DNA of 46,409 nt, from positions 1-46,409 of the forward strand of contig JAPPMG010000079.1 of assembly GCA_028819215.1 (NCBI GenBank). Reading direction: 5' to 3'. The translations under genes were made by a program, and so were the position numbers. The stretch's first letter is position 1. The number at the start of each line of letters is the position of its first letter. Below the pieces are notes generated by a model. The model did no database searches and was not told where the DNA came from. It saw only the letters and a program-made list of their open reading frames with translations. Origin of the DNA: Bryobacterales bacterium (GTDB lineage Bacteria > Acidobacteriota > Terriglobia > Bryobacterales > UBA6623). Shown here piece by piece: positions 18,006-25,721 of this stretch.

Positions 18006-18974
18006 ATGCAGAACTTCGAATACATCGCACCGGAAAGCGCGATTGCCGCCGCCCAGGCGCTGAGCCCCAAGGCGGGGCTGACAGCGGTGCTGGCGGGAGG
18101 CACGGACCTGCTCAGCCTGATGAAAGAGCGCGTCGAAGCTCCGACTCGCGTGGTGAGCCTGCGCAACATCGCGGCGCTGCGGGGCGTCTCCAAGCAAGGC
18201 GGCGGGCTGAGGATCGGCGCCATGGCGACGGTCCAAGACCTGCTCGACTCCAAGGCCGCTGCCGGGTACGATTCGCTCCTGCAAGCCGCGCGCGGCATCA
18301 CCGCGCCGCAGGTGCGGGCGATGGGCACCGTGGCAGGTGACCTGCTGCAGCGCCCGCGCTGCTGGTACTACCGCAACGGCTACGGCCTGCTGGCCATGCA
18401 TGACGGCAAAGCGCTCGTGCCCTCGGGCGAGAACCGCTACCACGCGATCCTAGGCAACAAGGGGCCGGCATACTTCGTCAGCGCCTCGAGCCTCGCGCCG
18501 GCGCTGATCTCGCTCGGCGCGCAGGTGACCGTGGTCGGACCGGAGGGCGAGCGCTCGATGACAGTGGCGGATCTGTTCCAGATCCCCTCGTCGGAGTCGG
18601 AGCGCGAGAACACGCTCAATCCGAACGAGATCGTGACCGAGATCACGGTTCCCAGCGCTTCCGGCTGGAAGACCGCGACCTACGAAGTGCGCCAGCGGCA
18701 GCTGCTGGACTGGCCGCTGGTCACGGCTTCGGTGGCGCTGCGTATGCGCGGCAACAGGGTCTCGGACGCCCGGGTGGTGCTGGGCCACGTGGCTCCGATC
18801 CCCTGGCGCTCGTCCGAGGCAGAAACAGCCTTGAACGGCCAGGCTGCGAACGAGAGTTCGGGCGAGGCCGCTGGCAAGGCCGCGGTTTCGGCGGCGACTC
18901 CGCTGAGCCAGAACTCGGCCAAGGTGCAACTGGCGACCATCGCGGTCAAACGCGCGGTCGCGATGGCGGGCTAG
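18006..18974 (+). CDS. FAD-binding subunit of a xanthine dehydrogenase-family enzyme (PaoB-like, cluster ligands lost)
   Basis: This 322-residue flavin subunit has the PCMH-type FAD site LAGGTDLLSLMK (29-40) and ITAPQVRAMGTVAGDLLQRP (98-117). PaoB-like relatives carry a 4Fe-4S insertion whose first ligand lies in RPRCWYYR, and Cys119 is present here. The following loop (residues 120-165), which should supply three more cysteines, has none, so the extra cluster cannot form in the usual way. The C-terminal domain (VPSASGWKTATYEVRQR onward) is normal. It ends the operon and is followed by a strong hairpin. Electron flow to an unidentified acceptor is inferred. Confidence 0.92.
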   Translation: MQNFEYIAPESAIAAAQALSPKAGLTAVLAGGTDLLSLMKERVEAPTRVVSLRNIAALRGVSKQGGGLRIGAMATVQDLLDSKAAAGYDSLLQAARGITAPQVRAMGTVAGDLLQRPRCWYYRNGYGLLAMHDGKALVPSGENRYHAILGNKGPAYFVSASSLAPALISLGAQVTVVGPEGERSMTVADLFQIPSSESERENTLNPNEIVTEITVPSASGWKTATYEVRQRQLLDWPLVTASVALRMRGNRVSDARVVLGHVAPIPWRSSEAETALNGQAANESSGEAAGKAAVSAATPLSQNSAKVQLATIAVKRAVAMAG

Positions 18975-18989
18975 TCCCGCCCCGGACAA

Positions 18990-19026
18990 GGGCTGTCGGA
19001 GTTCGCGCTCCGACGGCCCGATTTCT
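18990..19026 (+). terminator. Hairpin terminator after the molybdenum hydroxylase operon
   Basis: GGGCTGTCGGAG pairs with CTCCGACGGCCC across a six-base loop (18990-19019), giving 12 pairs with one G-U. A short T-containing run, GATTTCTT, follows. The stem is strong but the T tract is weak, so termination may be partial and allow read-through into the small gene at 19048. Confidence 0.6.
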
Positions 19027-19047
19027 TACCTACCTGCGAGGAACGGC

Positions 19048-19269
19048 ATGTCGCGCAACCGAGGGGCTGGCCTGAAGATCCTTACCCACCGCTGCGGAGA
19101 CCTCCGCTGGAAGGGCATGTACATCGACGCGGACGACGATCCGACCGTGCCCTTGTCCAATACGCGCATCTACTGGTGCGACCAGACCCAGAAGCCCGTG
19201 GGGCCGGACGGCGACATCGTGGACGAAGACACGTGCACGGCGTCGCGCAAGTGCTACGAAATGCTCTAA
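19048..19269 (+). CDS. Small cysteine-containing protein of unknown function
   Basis: This 73-residue protein has four cysteines (16, 44, 62, 69) and an acidic middle (DADDDP). There is no signal peptide or membrane helix. The spacing does not match rubredoxin or a classical zinc ribbon. GAGGAA upstream of the ATG is a good ribosome site. It lies just after the molybdenum hydroxylase operon and its hairpin. A metal-binding or accessory role for that enzyme is possible but unproven. No family was recognised. Confidence 0.65.
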   Translation: MSRNRGAGLKILTHRCGDLRWKGMYIDADDDPTVPLSNTRIYWCDQTQKPVGPDGDIVDEDTCTASRKCYEML

Positions 19270-19297
19270 ACCGGCGACTTTGCCGGAACCCACACGC

Positions 19298-20758
19298 CTA
19301 GGGGCGGAGAATGCGCCCGTAGGGCTCTTCGAAATACTTCTCGAAGATCCATTCCGGTTGCCAGCGGTCCCGGCTCTGCTTGCGCCCGGTGAGATCGATT
19401 TCTTTCGGTTTCGGATTCTCCACCGTCAGCGGGTGATCGTCCCCAACTCGGGCCTGCCACTCGCGCATGAGCTCGGTAAGCTCCGCGATTCGGGCCGCTT
19501 GGGCGGGCTCCTCAGCAAGATTGCGTGTTTCGTGAGGATCTGACGCCAGATCGAACAACTGCATGTGGTCGATCTGGGGGTAGCGGATTAGCTTCCAGCG
19601 GTCGCCGCGAACCGACTTCATCAGGTCGCGGAACGACGTGAAGATGGAATCGCGCACGGACTCGACGTCTCCGTTCCAGACTGCCGAGAGGTCGATGCCG
19701 TCGATCCCGTCGGGCATCTCCACTCCGAGCATCGAGCACAGGGTGGGAAAGATGTCCAGCAGATAACAGAACGTGTCGGACGATCCTCCTGCGGGGATTC
19801 CGGGTCCGGAAAAGATGAGCGGAGCGCCCATGGAGTGCTCGTAGACGTTTTGCTTGCCGAGCAAGCCATGGCTGCCCACTGCCAGCCCGTGATCGGCCGT
19901 GTAGATGACGATGGTGTTTTCGGCGTGCGGGCCAGAATTCAGCTCGCGCAGGATGCGTCCGACCTGCTTGTCCAAGTGCGTGATTAGGCCGTAGTACTCC
20001 GAGAGCTGGTCTTGGACAAGGAGCCGCGTGCGCGGCCACGGCCCGAGACTCTCGTCACGTCCCGTCATGTGCCCGTTATTGAAAGGATGTTGCGGCGCGA
20101 AGTTGGGAGGCAGCGGCGGCGGGTTGCGGTAGTACATGCGCCGATACTTGGGCGGTGGGTTGCGCGGATCGTGCGGCGCGGTGAAGGCGACATACGCGAA
20201 GAACGGCTTGTCCGGCTCGTGATTGCGCAGGAAGTCGATGGCGGCATCGGCGAACAGCGTGCTGGAGAAACGGGTGCCTTCGCGCTCTCGGTACAACTTG
20301 CCGTCGGGCCCGAGGTCCTCGAGTGGGACCTTGAGGTGGTTCGACATGCCGCCGAACATGAGATTGCGGCCCTGCTGGAAGCTCTTGAGCCACGACGGCC
20401 TGCCGTTGTGCCACTTGCCAGTGGCGAATGTCGCAAAGCCGCTGCGGCCAAGCAATTGCCCCAGAGTCGTGTGCCCTTGCATGTCCATGGGGATGCGGAA
20501 GAAGCTCTTGCCCGTGTTGAGCATGGCTCGGCTGGGGACGCAGACTGCCCCGCCCTGCGCGCCAAGACAGTAGGCGCGCTTGAAGCTGAAGCCTTCGGCC
20601 GCTAGACGGTCCATATTCGGCGTCTGGATATAGGGGTTGCCGTGGGCGCCAATCGTGTCCGGCCGTTGATCATCAGCGAAAAGGAGCAGTACGTTGGGCG
20701 GCTCGGCCCGCAGCGTGGCTGCCAATAGTAGGGGGAGAATCAGCCTGGAAGTGGTCAT
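19298..20758 (-). CDS. Exported sulfatase (iduronate/choline-sulfatase-like)
   Basis: This is a 486-residue formylglycine-dependent sulfatase. A short signal peptide (MTTSRLILPLLLAATLRA) precedes the alkaline-phosphatase-fold start NVLLLFADDQRPD, which supplies the calcium-binding aspartates. Cys73 in CVPSR is the residue converted to formylglycine by a sulfatase-modifying enzyme, which is not in this window. GKWHNGRPSW and YTADHGLAVGSHGLLGK are further active-site motifs. The ATG at 20758 is chosen because it begins the signal peptide; the frame is open to 20839. It probably acts on sulfated polysaccharides or sulfate esters in the periplasm. It is divergent from the genes at 20890 onward. 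Confidence 0.92.
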   Translation of the reverse strand: MTTSRLILPLLLAATLRAEPPNVLLLFADDQRPDTIGAHGNPYIQTPNMDRLAAEGFSFKRAYCLGAQGGAVCVPSRAMLNTGKSFFRIPMDMQGHTTLGQLLGRSGFATFATGKWHNGRPSWLKSFQQGRNLMFGGMSNHLKVPLEDLGPDGKLYREREGTRFSSTLFADAAIDFLRNHEPDKPFFAYVAFTAPHDPRNPPPKYRRMYYRNPPPLPPNFAPQHPFNNGHMTGRDESLGPWPRTRLLVQDQLSEYYGLITHLDKQVGRILRELNSGPHAENTIVIYTADHGLAVGSHGLLGKQNVYEHSMGAPLIFSGPGIPAGGSSDTFCYLLDIFPTLCSMLGVEMPDGIDGIDLSAVWNGDVESVRDSIFTSFRDLMKSVRGDRWKLIRYPQIDHMQLFDLASDPHETRNLAEEPAQAARIAELTELMREWQARVGDDHPLTVENPKPKEIDLTGRKQSRDRWQPEWIFEKYFEEPYGRILRP

Positions 20759-20889
20759 AGAATGTGCGGCCAGTATAGCCCTCCGTCGCGAACGACTCGG
20801 CCTCTCGACTCGGCTGCAAGGTGATCCCTCCGCCGACATGCCGGAACTCTATGGAAACGGAATAGAATTGGGCTCAGGGGCAGAGTTAC

Positions 20890-21219
20890 GTGGGATTACA
20901 GCCAGTTACAGATGCCGTTGTTGATCGGATGGTCCGCGCTATTGTAGACGCTATCGACCCCGAGCAGGTCATCCTGTTCGGCTCGCGTGCGCGCGGTACC
21001 GACAGAGCAGATTCTGACGTAGACCTGCTGATCGTGGCGTCAGAGCCGTTTGGAGCGGGAAGGAGTCGTTACAAGGAAACCGTGCGGGCTTACGAGGCGC
21101 TTTCGGGCATGCGAGTCGCTAAGGACATCCTGATGTACAGTCGCCCCGAAGTCGAGTACTGGCGTGACTCGCTCAACCATGTTGTCGCGGGCTCTACGGG
21201 AGGGGAGAGTTCTTTATGA
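20890..21219 (+). CDS. MNT-type minimal nucleotidyltransferase
   Basis: This 109-residue nucleotidyltransferase of the MNT/MJ0435 type has ILFGSRARG and SDVDLLIV, the GSx-and-DxD signature that binds nucleotide and metal. Such proteins usually act with a HEPN-domain partner in toxin-antitoxin pairs, where they AMPylate and neutralise the HEPN RNase. Here the adjacent gene overlaps by four bases (ATGA, 21216-21219) but encodes a DinJ/RelB-like protein instead of a HEPN protein. The start is a GTG at 20890 with no obvious Shine-Dalgarno, and an internal start at 20926 is possible. Confidence 0.85.
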   Translation: MGLQPVTDAVVDRMVRAIVDAIDPEQVILFGSRARGTDRADSDVDLLIVASEPFGAGRSRYKETVRAYEALSGMRVAKDILMYSRPEVEYWRDSLNHVVAGSTGGESSL

Positions 21220-21482
21220 GCGAGATGAAAAGCGACACGGTAGTACAAGCCAGGATCGACAGCGAGACCAAGAGGCAAGCTACTGAGTCATTACGGGCGA
21301 TGGGCTTGTCGGTCTCCGACGCGATCCGCTTGTTACTGGTACGAGTGGCCGACGAAAAGAGATTGCCGTTCTCCGTACGAGTCCCCAACTCGGCGACGAT
21401 CGAGGCCATGGAAGAACTGAAGGAGGGCAAGGGACGCCGCGCCGACTCCGCGGAAGAGCTATTCCGGGAGCTCGACCTTTGA
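21216..21482 (+). CDS. DinJ/RelB-family antitoxin without a visible toxin
   Basis: This 88-residue protein matches the DinJ antitoxin pattern along its whole length. It has a ribbon-helix-helix N-terminus (VVQARIDSETKRQA, then MGLSVSDAIRLLLVRVA), the LPF...RVPN linker, and an acidic EELFRELDL tail that would wrap a YafQ/RelE toxin. No YafQ or RelE toxin follows; after the stop there is only about 180 bases before the sulfatase gene. It is translationally coupled to an MNT nucleotidyltransferase by a four-base overlap. It could be an orphan antitoxin or part of an unconventional pair. Confidence 0.88.
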   Translation: MSEMKSDTVVQARIDSETKRQATESLRAMGLSVSDAIRLLLVRVADEKRLPFSVRVPNSATIEAMEELKEGKGRRADSAEELFRELDL

Positions 21483-21662
21483 CATGATCGTCCCTGTTCG
21501 GTTGTAGACGTCGGATAGCCTGACACCTTGGTTGTACAACTGAAGCGGATCCTCAGATTGATCGGAACGCGGGCACGTCGCACCGATGGTCGACTGACTC
21601 CGCAGGCTTCGTCTCCAACTCACTTGGTGGTGCTTTTCTCGGTGCCTATACTCTTAGCCAAC

Positions 21663-23174
21663 ATGCGCAAATTGACTGCAACGATTCTCTGGTGCCTTGT
21701 CGCAACGGCGTATTCAACAGCCCAGCAGCCCAACATTCTCTTCCTGATGTCCGACGATCACGCCGCAAACGGGTTGGGTGCCTACGGCGGACGGCTGGCA
21801 TCTTTGGAACCCACGCCCGAACTGGACAAGCTGGCCGGCTCGGGGATGCTGTTCGAGAACGCGTTTTGCACCAATTCGATCTGCACCCCCAGCCGTGCGA
21901 CTCTCCTTACCGGGCAGTACAGCCACGTCAATCGCGTCACCACACTGAACGGGCACCTTGAAGGCGACCGCCAACATGTGGCCAACCTGATCCGCGATGC
22001 CGGCTACCAGACCGCGATGGTCGGCAAGTGGCACCTGAAGCGCGAACCATCGTTTGACTACTACTGCGTCCTTCCGGGCCAGGGGTCGTACTTCAACCCC
22101 GTGATGCGCGAATCTGGCCAACCATGGCCGGACAACTTGCGCCGATTCTCTGCCTATGACTCCACTCACTCGACCGACGCCATCGTCAAGGCATCCATCG
22201 ATTGGCTCAAGCAACGTGACAAGAACCGGCCATTCTTCTTGATGCACCACTTCAAGGCGCCCCACGACAACTTCGAGAACGCGGAACGGTACGACTTCCT
22301 CTACGAAGACATCGAAGTCCCAGAGCCGCCCAGCCTGTGGCGCGTGCCGAACCACGGCTCTGCGGCAACACGCGGAGCCGGAACTTCCATCGGCAAGCGC
22401 AACACCCGCCGCAACATGGGCCACCACATGTTCGTGGACCCGGATCTCGGCGACGAGGACTACAAGCGGACCTCGTACCAGCGCTATCTGAAGAAATATT
22501 TGCGCACTGTCAAGGGGGTCGATGACGGAGTCGGGAGGCTGCTTGCCTACCTCGAACGAGAGGGCGTCCTTGAGAACACGGTGATTCTCTACACCTCCGA
22601 TCAGGGCTTCATGCTCGGAGAGCACGACTACATCGACAAACGCTGGATGTACGACGAGTCCCTGCAGATTCCGCTGCTCGTGCGCTATCCCGGCACGGTC
22701 GAACCCGGTTCGCGCAGCGATGCCTTAGTCAACAACACCGACCTTGCGCCGACCTTGCTGGAACTGGCTGGCGTGAAGCCGCCGGAATTCATGCAGGGGC
22801 ACAGCCTGCTGCCGATTCTGAGAGGCGAGCGGCCAGACGACTGGCGGGAGTCGACCTACTACCGCTATTGGATGAACTACGCCCATCACGACGTACCAGC
22901 GCACTATGGCGTGCGGACGAAGGACTACAAGCTGATCTTCTTCTACGGGTTGCCGTTGGACGCTCCCGGCGCCAAGACAGCCGACACCCAGCCCGGCTGG
23001 GAGCTGTATGACTTGCGCAAGGATCCGCAGGAGCTGGAAAACGTCTACGGGAATGCGGACTATGCGGAAATCGCAGAGCAGCTGAAGGAAGAGCTGCTGC
23101 GCCTCAAGTCCGATCTTGGAGACACCGACGAGAAGTACCCGGAATTGATGGCGATTCGGGAGCAGTACTGGTAA
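21663..23174 (+). CDS. Exported sulfatase
   Basis: This is a 503-residue sulfatase with a signal peptide (MRKLTATILWCLVATAYSTA) and the fold start QPNILFLMSDDHAANG. Cys74 in CTPSR is the predicted formylglycine precursor. Other conserved parts are MVGKWHLKREPS, PFFLMHHFKAPHD and LYTSDQGFMLGEHDYIDKRW. It has the length and features of extracellular polysaccharide sulfatases, with about the same identity-level motifs as the divergent sulfatase at 19298-20758. The ATG at 21663 begins the signal peptide, and the longer frame from 21528 does not. The substrate is unknown, and it needs a formylglycine-generating enzyme from elsewhere. Confidence 0.92.
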   Translation: MRKLTATILWCLVATAYSTAQQPNILFLMSDDHAANGLGAYGGRLASLEPTPELDKLAGSGMLFENAFCTNSICTPSRATLLTGQYSHVNRVTTLNGHLEGDRQHVANLIRDAGYQTAMVGKWHLKREPSFDYYCVLPGQGSYFNPVMRESGQPWPDNLRRFSAYDSTHSTDAIVKASIDWLKQRDKNRPFFLMHHFKAPHDNFENAERYDFLYEDIEVPEPPSLWRVPNHGSAATRGAGTSIGKRNTRRNMGHHMFVDPDLGDEDYKRTSYQRYLKKYLRTVKGVDDGVGRLLAYLEREGVLENTVILYTSDQGFMLGEHDYIDKRWMYDESLQIPLLVRYPGTVEPGSRSDALVNNTDLAPTLLELAGVKPPEFMQGHSLLPILRGERPDDWRESTYYRYWMNYAHHDVPAHYGVRTKDYKLIFFYGLPLDAPGAKTADTQPGWELYDLRKDPQELENVYGNADYAEIAEQLKEELLRLKSDLGDTDEKYPELMAIREQYW

Positions 23175-23287
23175 AGCGAGATTAGCGACCTGCCGATGAC
23201 ATACTGCCGATACGATCGGCGAAGCGTTATGCCATAACCCCGAAAAGGCGGCCTGCCGCAATCCGGGTTGGAGGCCTGCTCGATAGG

Positions 23288-23293
23288 TATACT
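23288..23293 (+). promoter_or_regulatory. -10 box of the first quinoprotein gene
   Basis: TATACT lies 15 bases before the ATG and is embedded in a roughly 18-base stretch (TATACTGCCTGAGCGA-CA) repeated upstream of the second copy at 25701. No clear -35 or Shine-Dalgarno is present, so the leader would be only about 8-10 bases long. Confidence 0.45.
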
Positions 23294-23308
23294 GCCTGAG
23301 CGAACAGC

Positions 23309-25588
23309 ATGCACGTACTGGCCGCATTCGTGATCCTGCTAAGCCTGAGCGCCTCGGCTCGGGCAAATCCGGAGTTCCTGCCCGAAGCTATCTCCTTCGG
23401 CGCCAAGGATTGCCTCTTCTGCCACACCGACCCCGGTGGTGGGCGCACATGGAACGACCGCGGGCACTGGCTCATGGCCCGCAAGCAGGAGAGCGGTCAA
23501 GAGACCGTCGCCGTCAGCTGGCTGGAAGACTATGTCGGGCCGTCAGCCACTGAACTGAGCCACGTGGCGGAGTCAGAAGGGACCAGCACGGGTCCGCGCA
23601 ATGTCCCGGAGACCTACCACCAAGGCCCGTTCTTCGAGCCTGTCAGGAACGAGGCCGCGCTGCAGCGCTGGATCGACTCTCGCGGCAAATACACCACCGC
23701 CGGCGGCGAATGGCCGCAGTACTCCGGCGATGTCGCATCGTCGAAGTACTCCCCTCTCGATCAGATCCATGGAGCGAATGTCACGGACCTAGAAGTCGCA
23801 TGGACTTGGGACGCCTTCGACAACTCGAAGTACATCAAGCCAGGGGCTCCGACGAACCGCCAGCCCACCGGGGCTGAGCGGTTCAAATTTCCCGATGGTT
23901 TCAAGGCCACGCCGCTCATGGTCGGCGGCAAGCTCTTCATCCGCACGAATTTCAGCGGAGTGGCAGCAATCGATCCTGCAACAGGTACCACTCTATGGAC
24001 GCACGATCCAGGAACCTCCGCCTGGGGCCGTCCCGCCATTTTCGGATTCGCCACTCGCGGACTCGGCTACTGGAGCGATGGCGACCAAGCGCGCATCCTA
24101 CTCTGCACGGGCGATAGCTATCTGGTGGCTCTAGACCCGGCGAGCGGAGAGCCCGTCCAGAGCTTTGGGGACAACGGCCGCACGGACCTGACGGTCGGCT
24201 CGCGGCGGCCGCTGATCCGCTCGCTGATCAATTGCAGCGCTCCGCCGACCATCATTGGCGACGTGGCCGTGGTCGGAAATCAGATCCAAGACGGCCCGCC
24301 CGGAAAGGACGCGCGCAGGGGCGGCCCGAACTGGAAAGAGAACTGGCCAGTCGGCGACGTCCGCGGCTACGACATCCGCACGGGCAAGCGCCTGTGGACC
24401 TTCCACACCATCCCGCAAGAAGGCGAGTTCGGCAACGACACCTGGGAGGGGGACTCGTGGAAATGGATGGGCAACACCAACGTCTGGTCCATGATGAGCG
24501 CGGACGAGAAGCGGGGCCTTGTCTATCTCCCGGTAACCGGCCCCACCTTCAATTTCGCGGGAGACTTCCGTTCCGGCGACAACCTGTTCTCGAACAGCGT
24601 CGTCTGCCTCAACGCCAAGACCGGCGAGCGGGTCTGGCACTTCCAGACGATCCATCACGATATCTGGGACTGGGACCTGCCGGCGGCTCCCAGCCTCATC
24701 GACATCACCGTGGACGGCAAGTCCATCCCTGCACTGGCACAAGTCACCAAGACGGGCTTCCTCTTCGTGTTCGACCGGCGAACTGGAGAGCCTGTCTGGC
24801 CGATCGAAGAGCGGCCCGTGCCGCCGAGCGAGATCGAGACGGCGGCCAAGACGCAGCCGTTCCCGGTCAAGCCGCCGCCATTCGAGATGCAAGGCGTCAG
24901 CGAGGACGACTTGATCGACTTCACACCGAAGATCAAGGCGCTGGCCCTTGAAGCGGCCAAGCCTTATCGCCTCGGACCGCTGTTTGAGCCACCTTCCCGG
25001 CAAGGCACGATCCAAGTACCAGGCTGGCTCGGTGGCGCGAATTGGGGCGGTAGCGGATTCGACCCTGAAACCGGCTATCTTTACGTGTCCTCGCGTCGGG
25101 AGTACATCGTGGTCGGGATGCAGCCTGTCGACGATCCCGAGGTTCGTGGTTACGACAACGAATACAAGTTCTACAGCGCGGCGGTGGATGGCTTGCAGAT
25201 TGTCAAGCCGCCATACGGAACCTTAACGGCGTACGACATGAATCGAGGAGAGATCGCATGGCAGACGCCGCACGGCAACGGTCCGCGCCACCACCCGCTA
25301 CTCAAGGATCTCGATCTGCCGCCGCTCGGCAACCCGAACGCCGCCGGCACGTTGGTGACCCGCACGCTGCTGTTCGTCGGCGACCAAGGCCACGCGGACG
25401 AGTCGGCCTATCTGCGGGCGTACGACAAGGCTTCCGGAGAGACGCTCTGGGAGCACGAACTACCGGGACGTCATCACAACGCCGCACCGATTACTTACAT
25501 GGCCGATGGCAGGCAGTACATTGTCATCGGCGTCGGAGGAGCAGCCGAACCCGCGCGGCTCGTCGCATTTCGGCTTCCAAGAGATTAG
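23309..25588 (+). CDS. Haem-c-containing quinoprotein (PQQ-dependent) dehydrogenase, copy 1
   Basis: This is a 759-residue exported oxidoreductase. A signal peptide (residues 1-19) is followed by a short domain with one haem c site, CLFCH (35-39). A quinoprotein beta-propeller then starts around EWPQYSGDVASSKYSPLDQI. The segments HHDIWDWDLPAAPS and VTKTGFLFVFDRRTG correspond to the Asp and Lys active-site regions of membrane glucose dehydrogenase-type enzymes. GGANWGGSGFDPETG is a conserved late motif. It probably oxidises a sugar or alcohol in the periplasm, with electrons leaving through haem c. No PQQ synthesis genes are in the window. It is about 92% identical to the next gene. Confidence 0.9.
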   Translation: MHVLAAFVILLSLSASARANPEFLPEAISFGAKDCLFCHTDPGGGRTWNDRGHWLMARKQESGQETVAVSWLEDYVGPSATELSHVAESEGTSTGPRNVPETYHQGPFFEPVRNEAALQRWIDSRGKYTTAGGEWPQYSGDVASSKYSPLDQIHGANVTDLEVAWTWDAFDNSKYIKPGAPTNRQPTGAERFKFPDGFKATPLMVGGKLFIRTNFSGVAAIDPATGTTLWTHDPGTSAWGRPAIFGFATRGLGYWSDGDQARILLCTGDSYLVALDPASGEPVQSFGDNGRTDLTVGSRRPLIRSLINCSAPPTIIGDVAVVGNQIQDGPPGKDARRGGPNWKENWPVGDVRGYDIRTGKRLWTFHTIPQEGEFGNDTWEGDSWKWMGNTNVWSMMSADEKRGLVYLPVTGPTFNFAGDFRSGDNLFSNSVVCLNAKTGERVWHFQTIHHDIWDWDLPAAPSLIDITVDGKSIPALAQVTKTGFLFVFDRRTGEPVWPIEERPVPPSEIETAAKTQPFPVKPPPFEMQGVSEDDLIDFTPKIKALALEAAKPYRLGPLFEPPSRQGTIQVPGWLGGANWGGSGFDPETGYLYVSSRREYIVVGMQPVDDPEVRGYDNEYKFYSAAVDGLQIVKPPYGTLTAYDMNRGEIAWQTPHGNGPRHHPLLKDLDLPPLGNPNAAGTLVTRTLLFVGDQGHADESAYLRAYDKASGETLWEHELPGRHHNAAPITYMADGRQYIVIGVGGAAEPARLVAFRLPRD

Positions 25589-25700
25589 GAATCAAGGCAG
25601 CATCTCCGATTGACAGCGCACTCGGTTACTGCCAGCGCACTCTTAGACAACAACCCAGCGAGCACAGCGTTACGCTGCACGCCATGAAAGACCTTGTGGG

Positions 25701-25706
25701 TATACT
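25701..25706 (+). promoter_or_regulatory. -10 box of the second quinoprotein gene
   Basis: The same TATACTGCCTGAGCGA element as at 23288 lies the same 15 bases before the ATG. The duplication therefore carried the promoter, and each copy can be expressed on its own. Upstream of the element the two flanks differ. Confidence 0.45.
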
Positions 25707-25721
25707 GCCTGAGCGAGCACC

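Noticed and set aside
15104..18328. Very long open frames on the minus strand (435 and 626 residues) opposite the molybdenum hydroxylase genes
   Set aside because: They are mirror images of strongly supported genes in GC-rich DNA, have low-complexity His/Arg/Val-rich translations and lack family motifs.
21483..21662. YafQ/RelE toxin after the DinJ-like gene
   Set aside because: The only start, at 21484, ends after seven codons and no frame shows RelE-fold features.
23206..23220. Terminator after the second sulfatase
   Set aside because: GCCGAT-ACG-ATCGGC is a neat small hairpin but no T tract follows; it may be chance.
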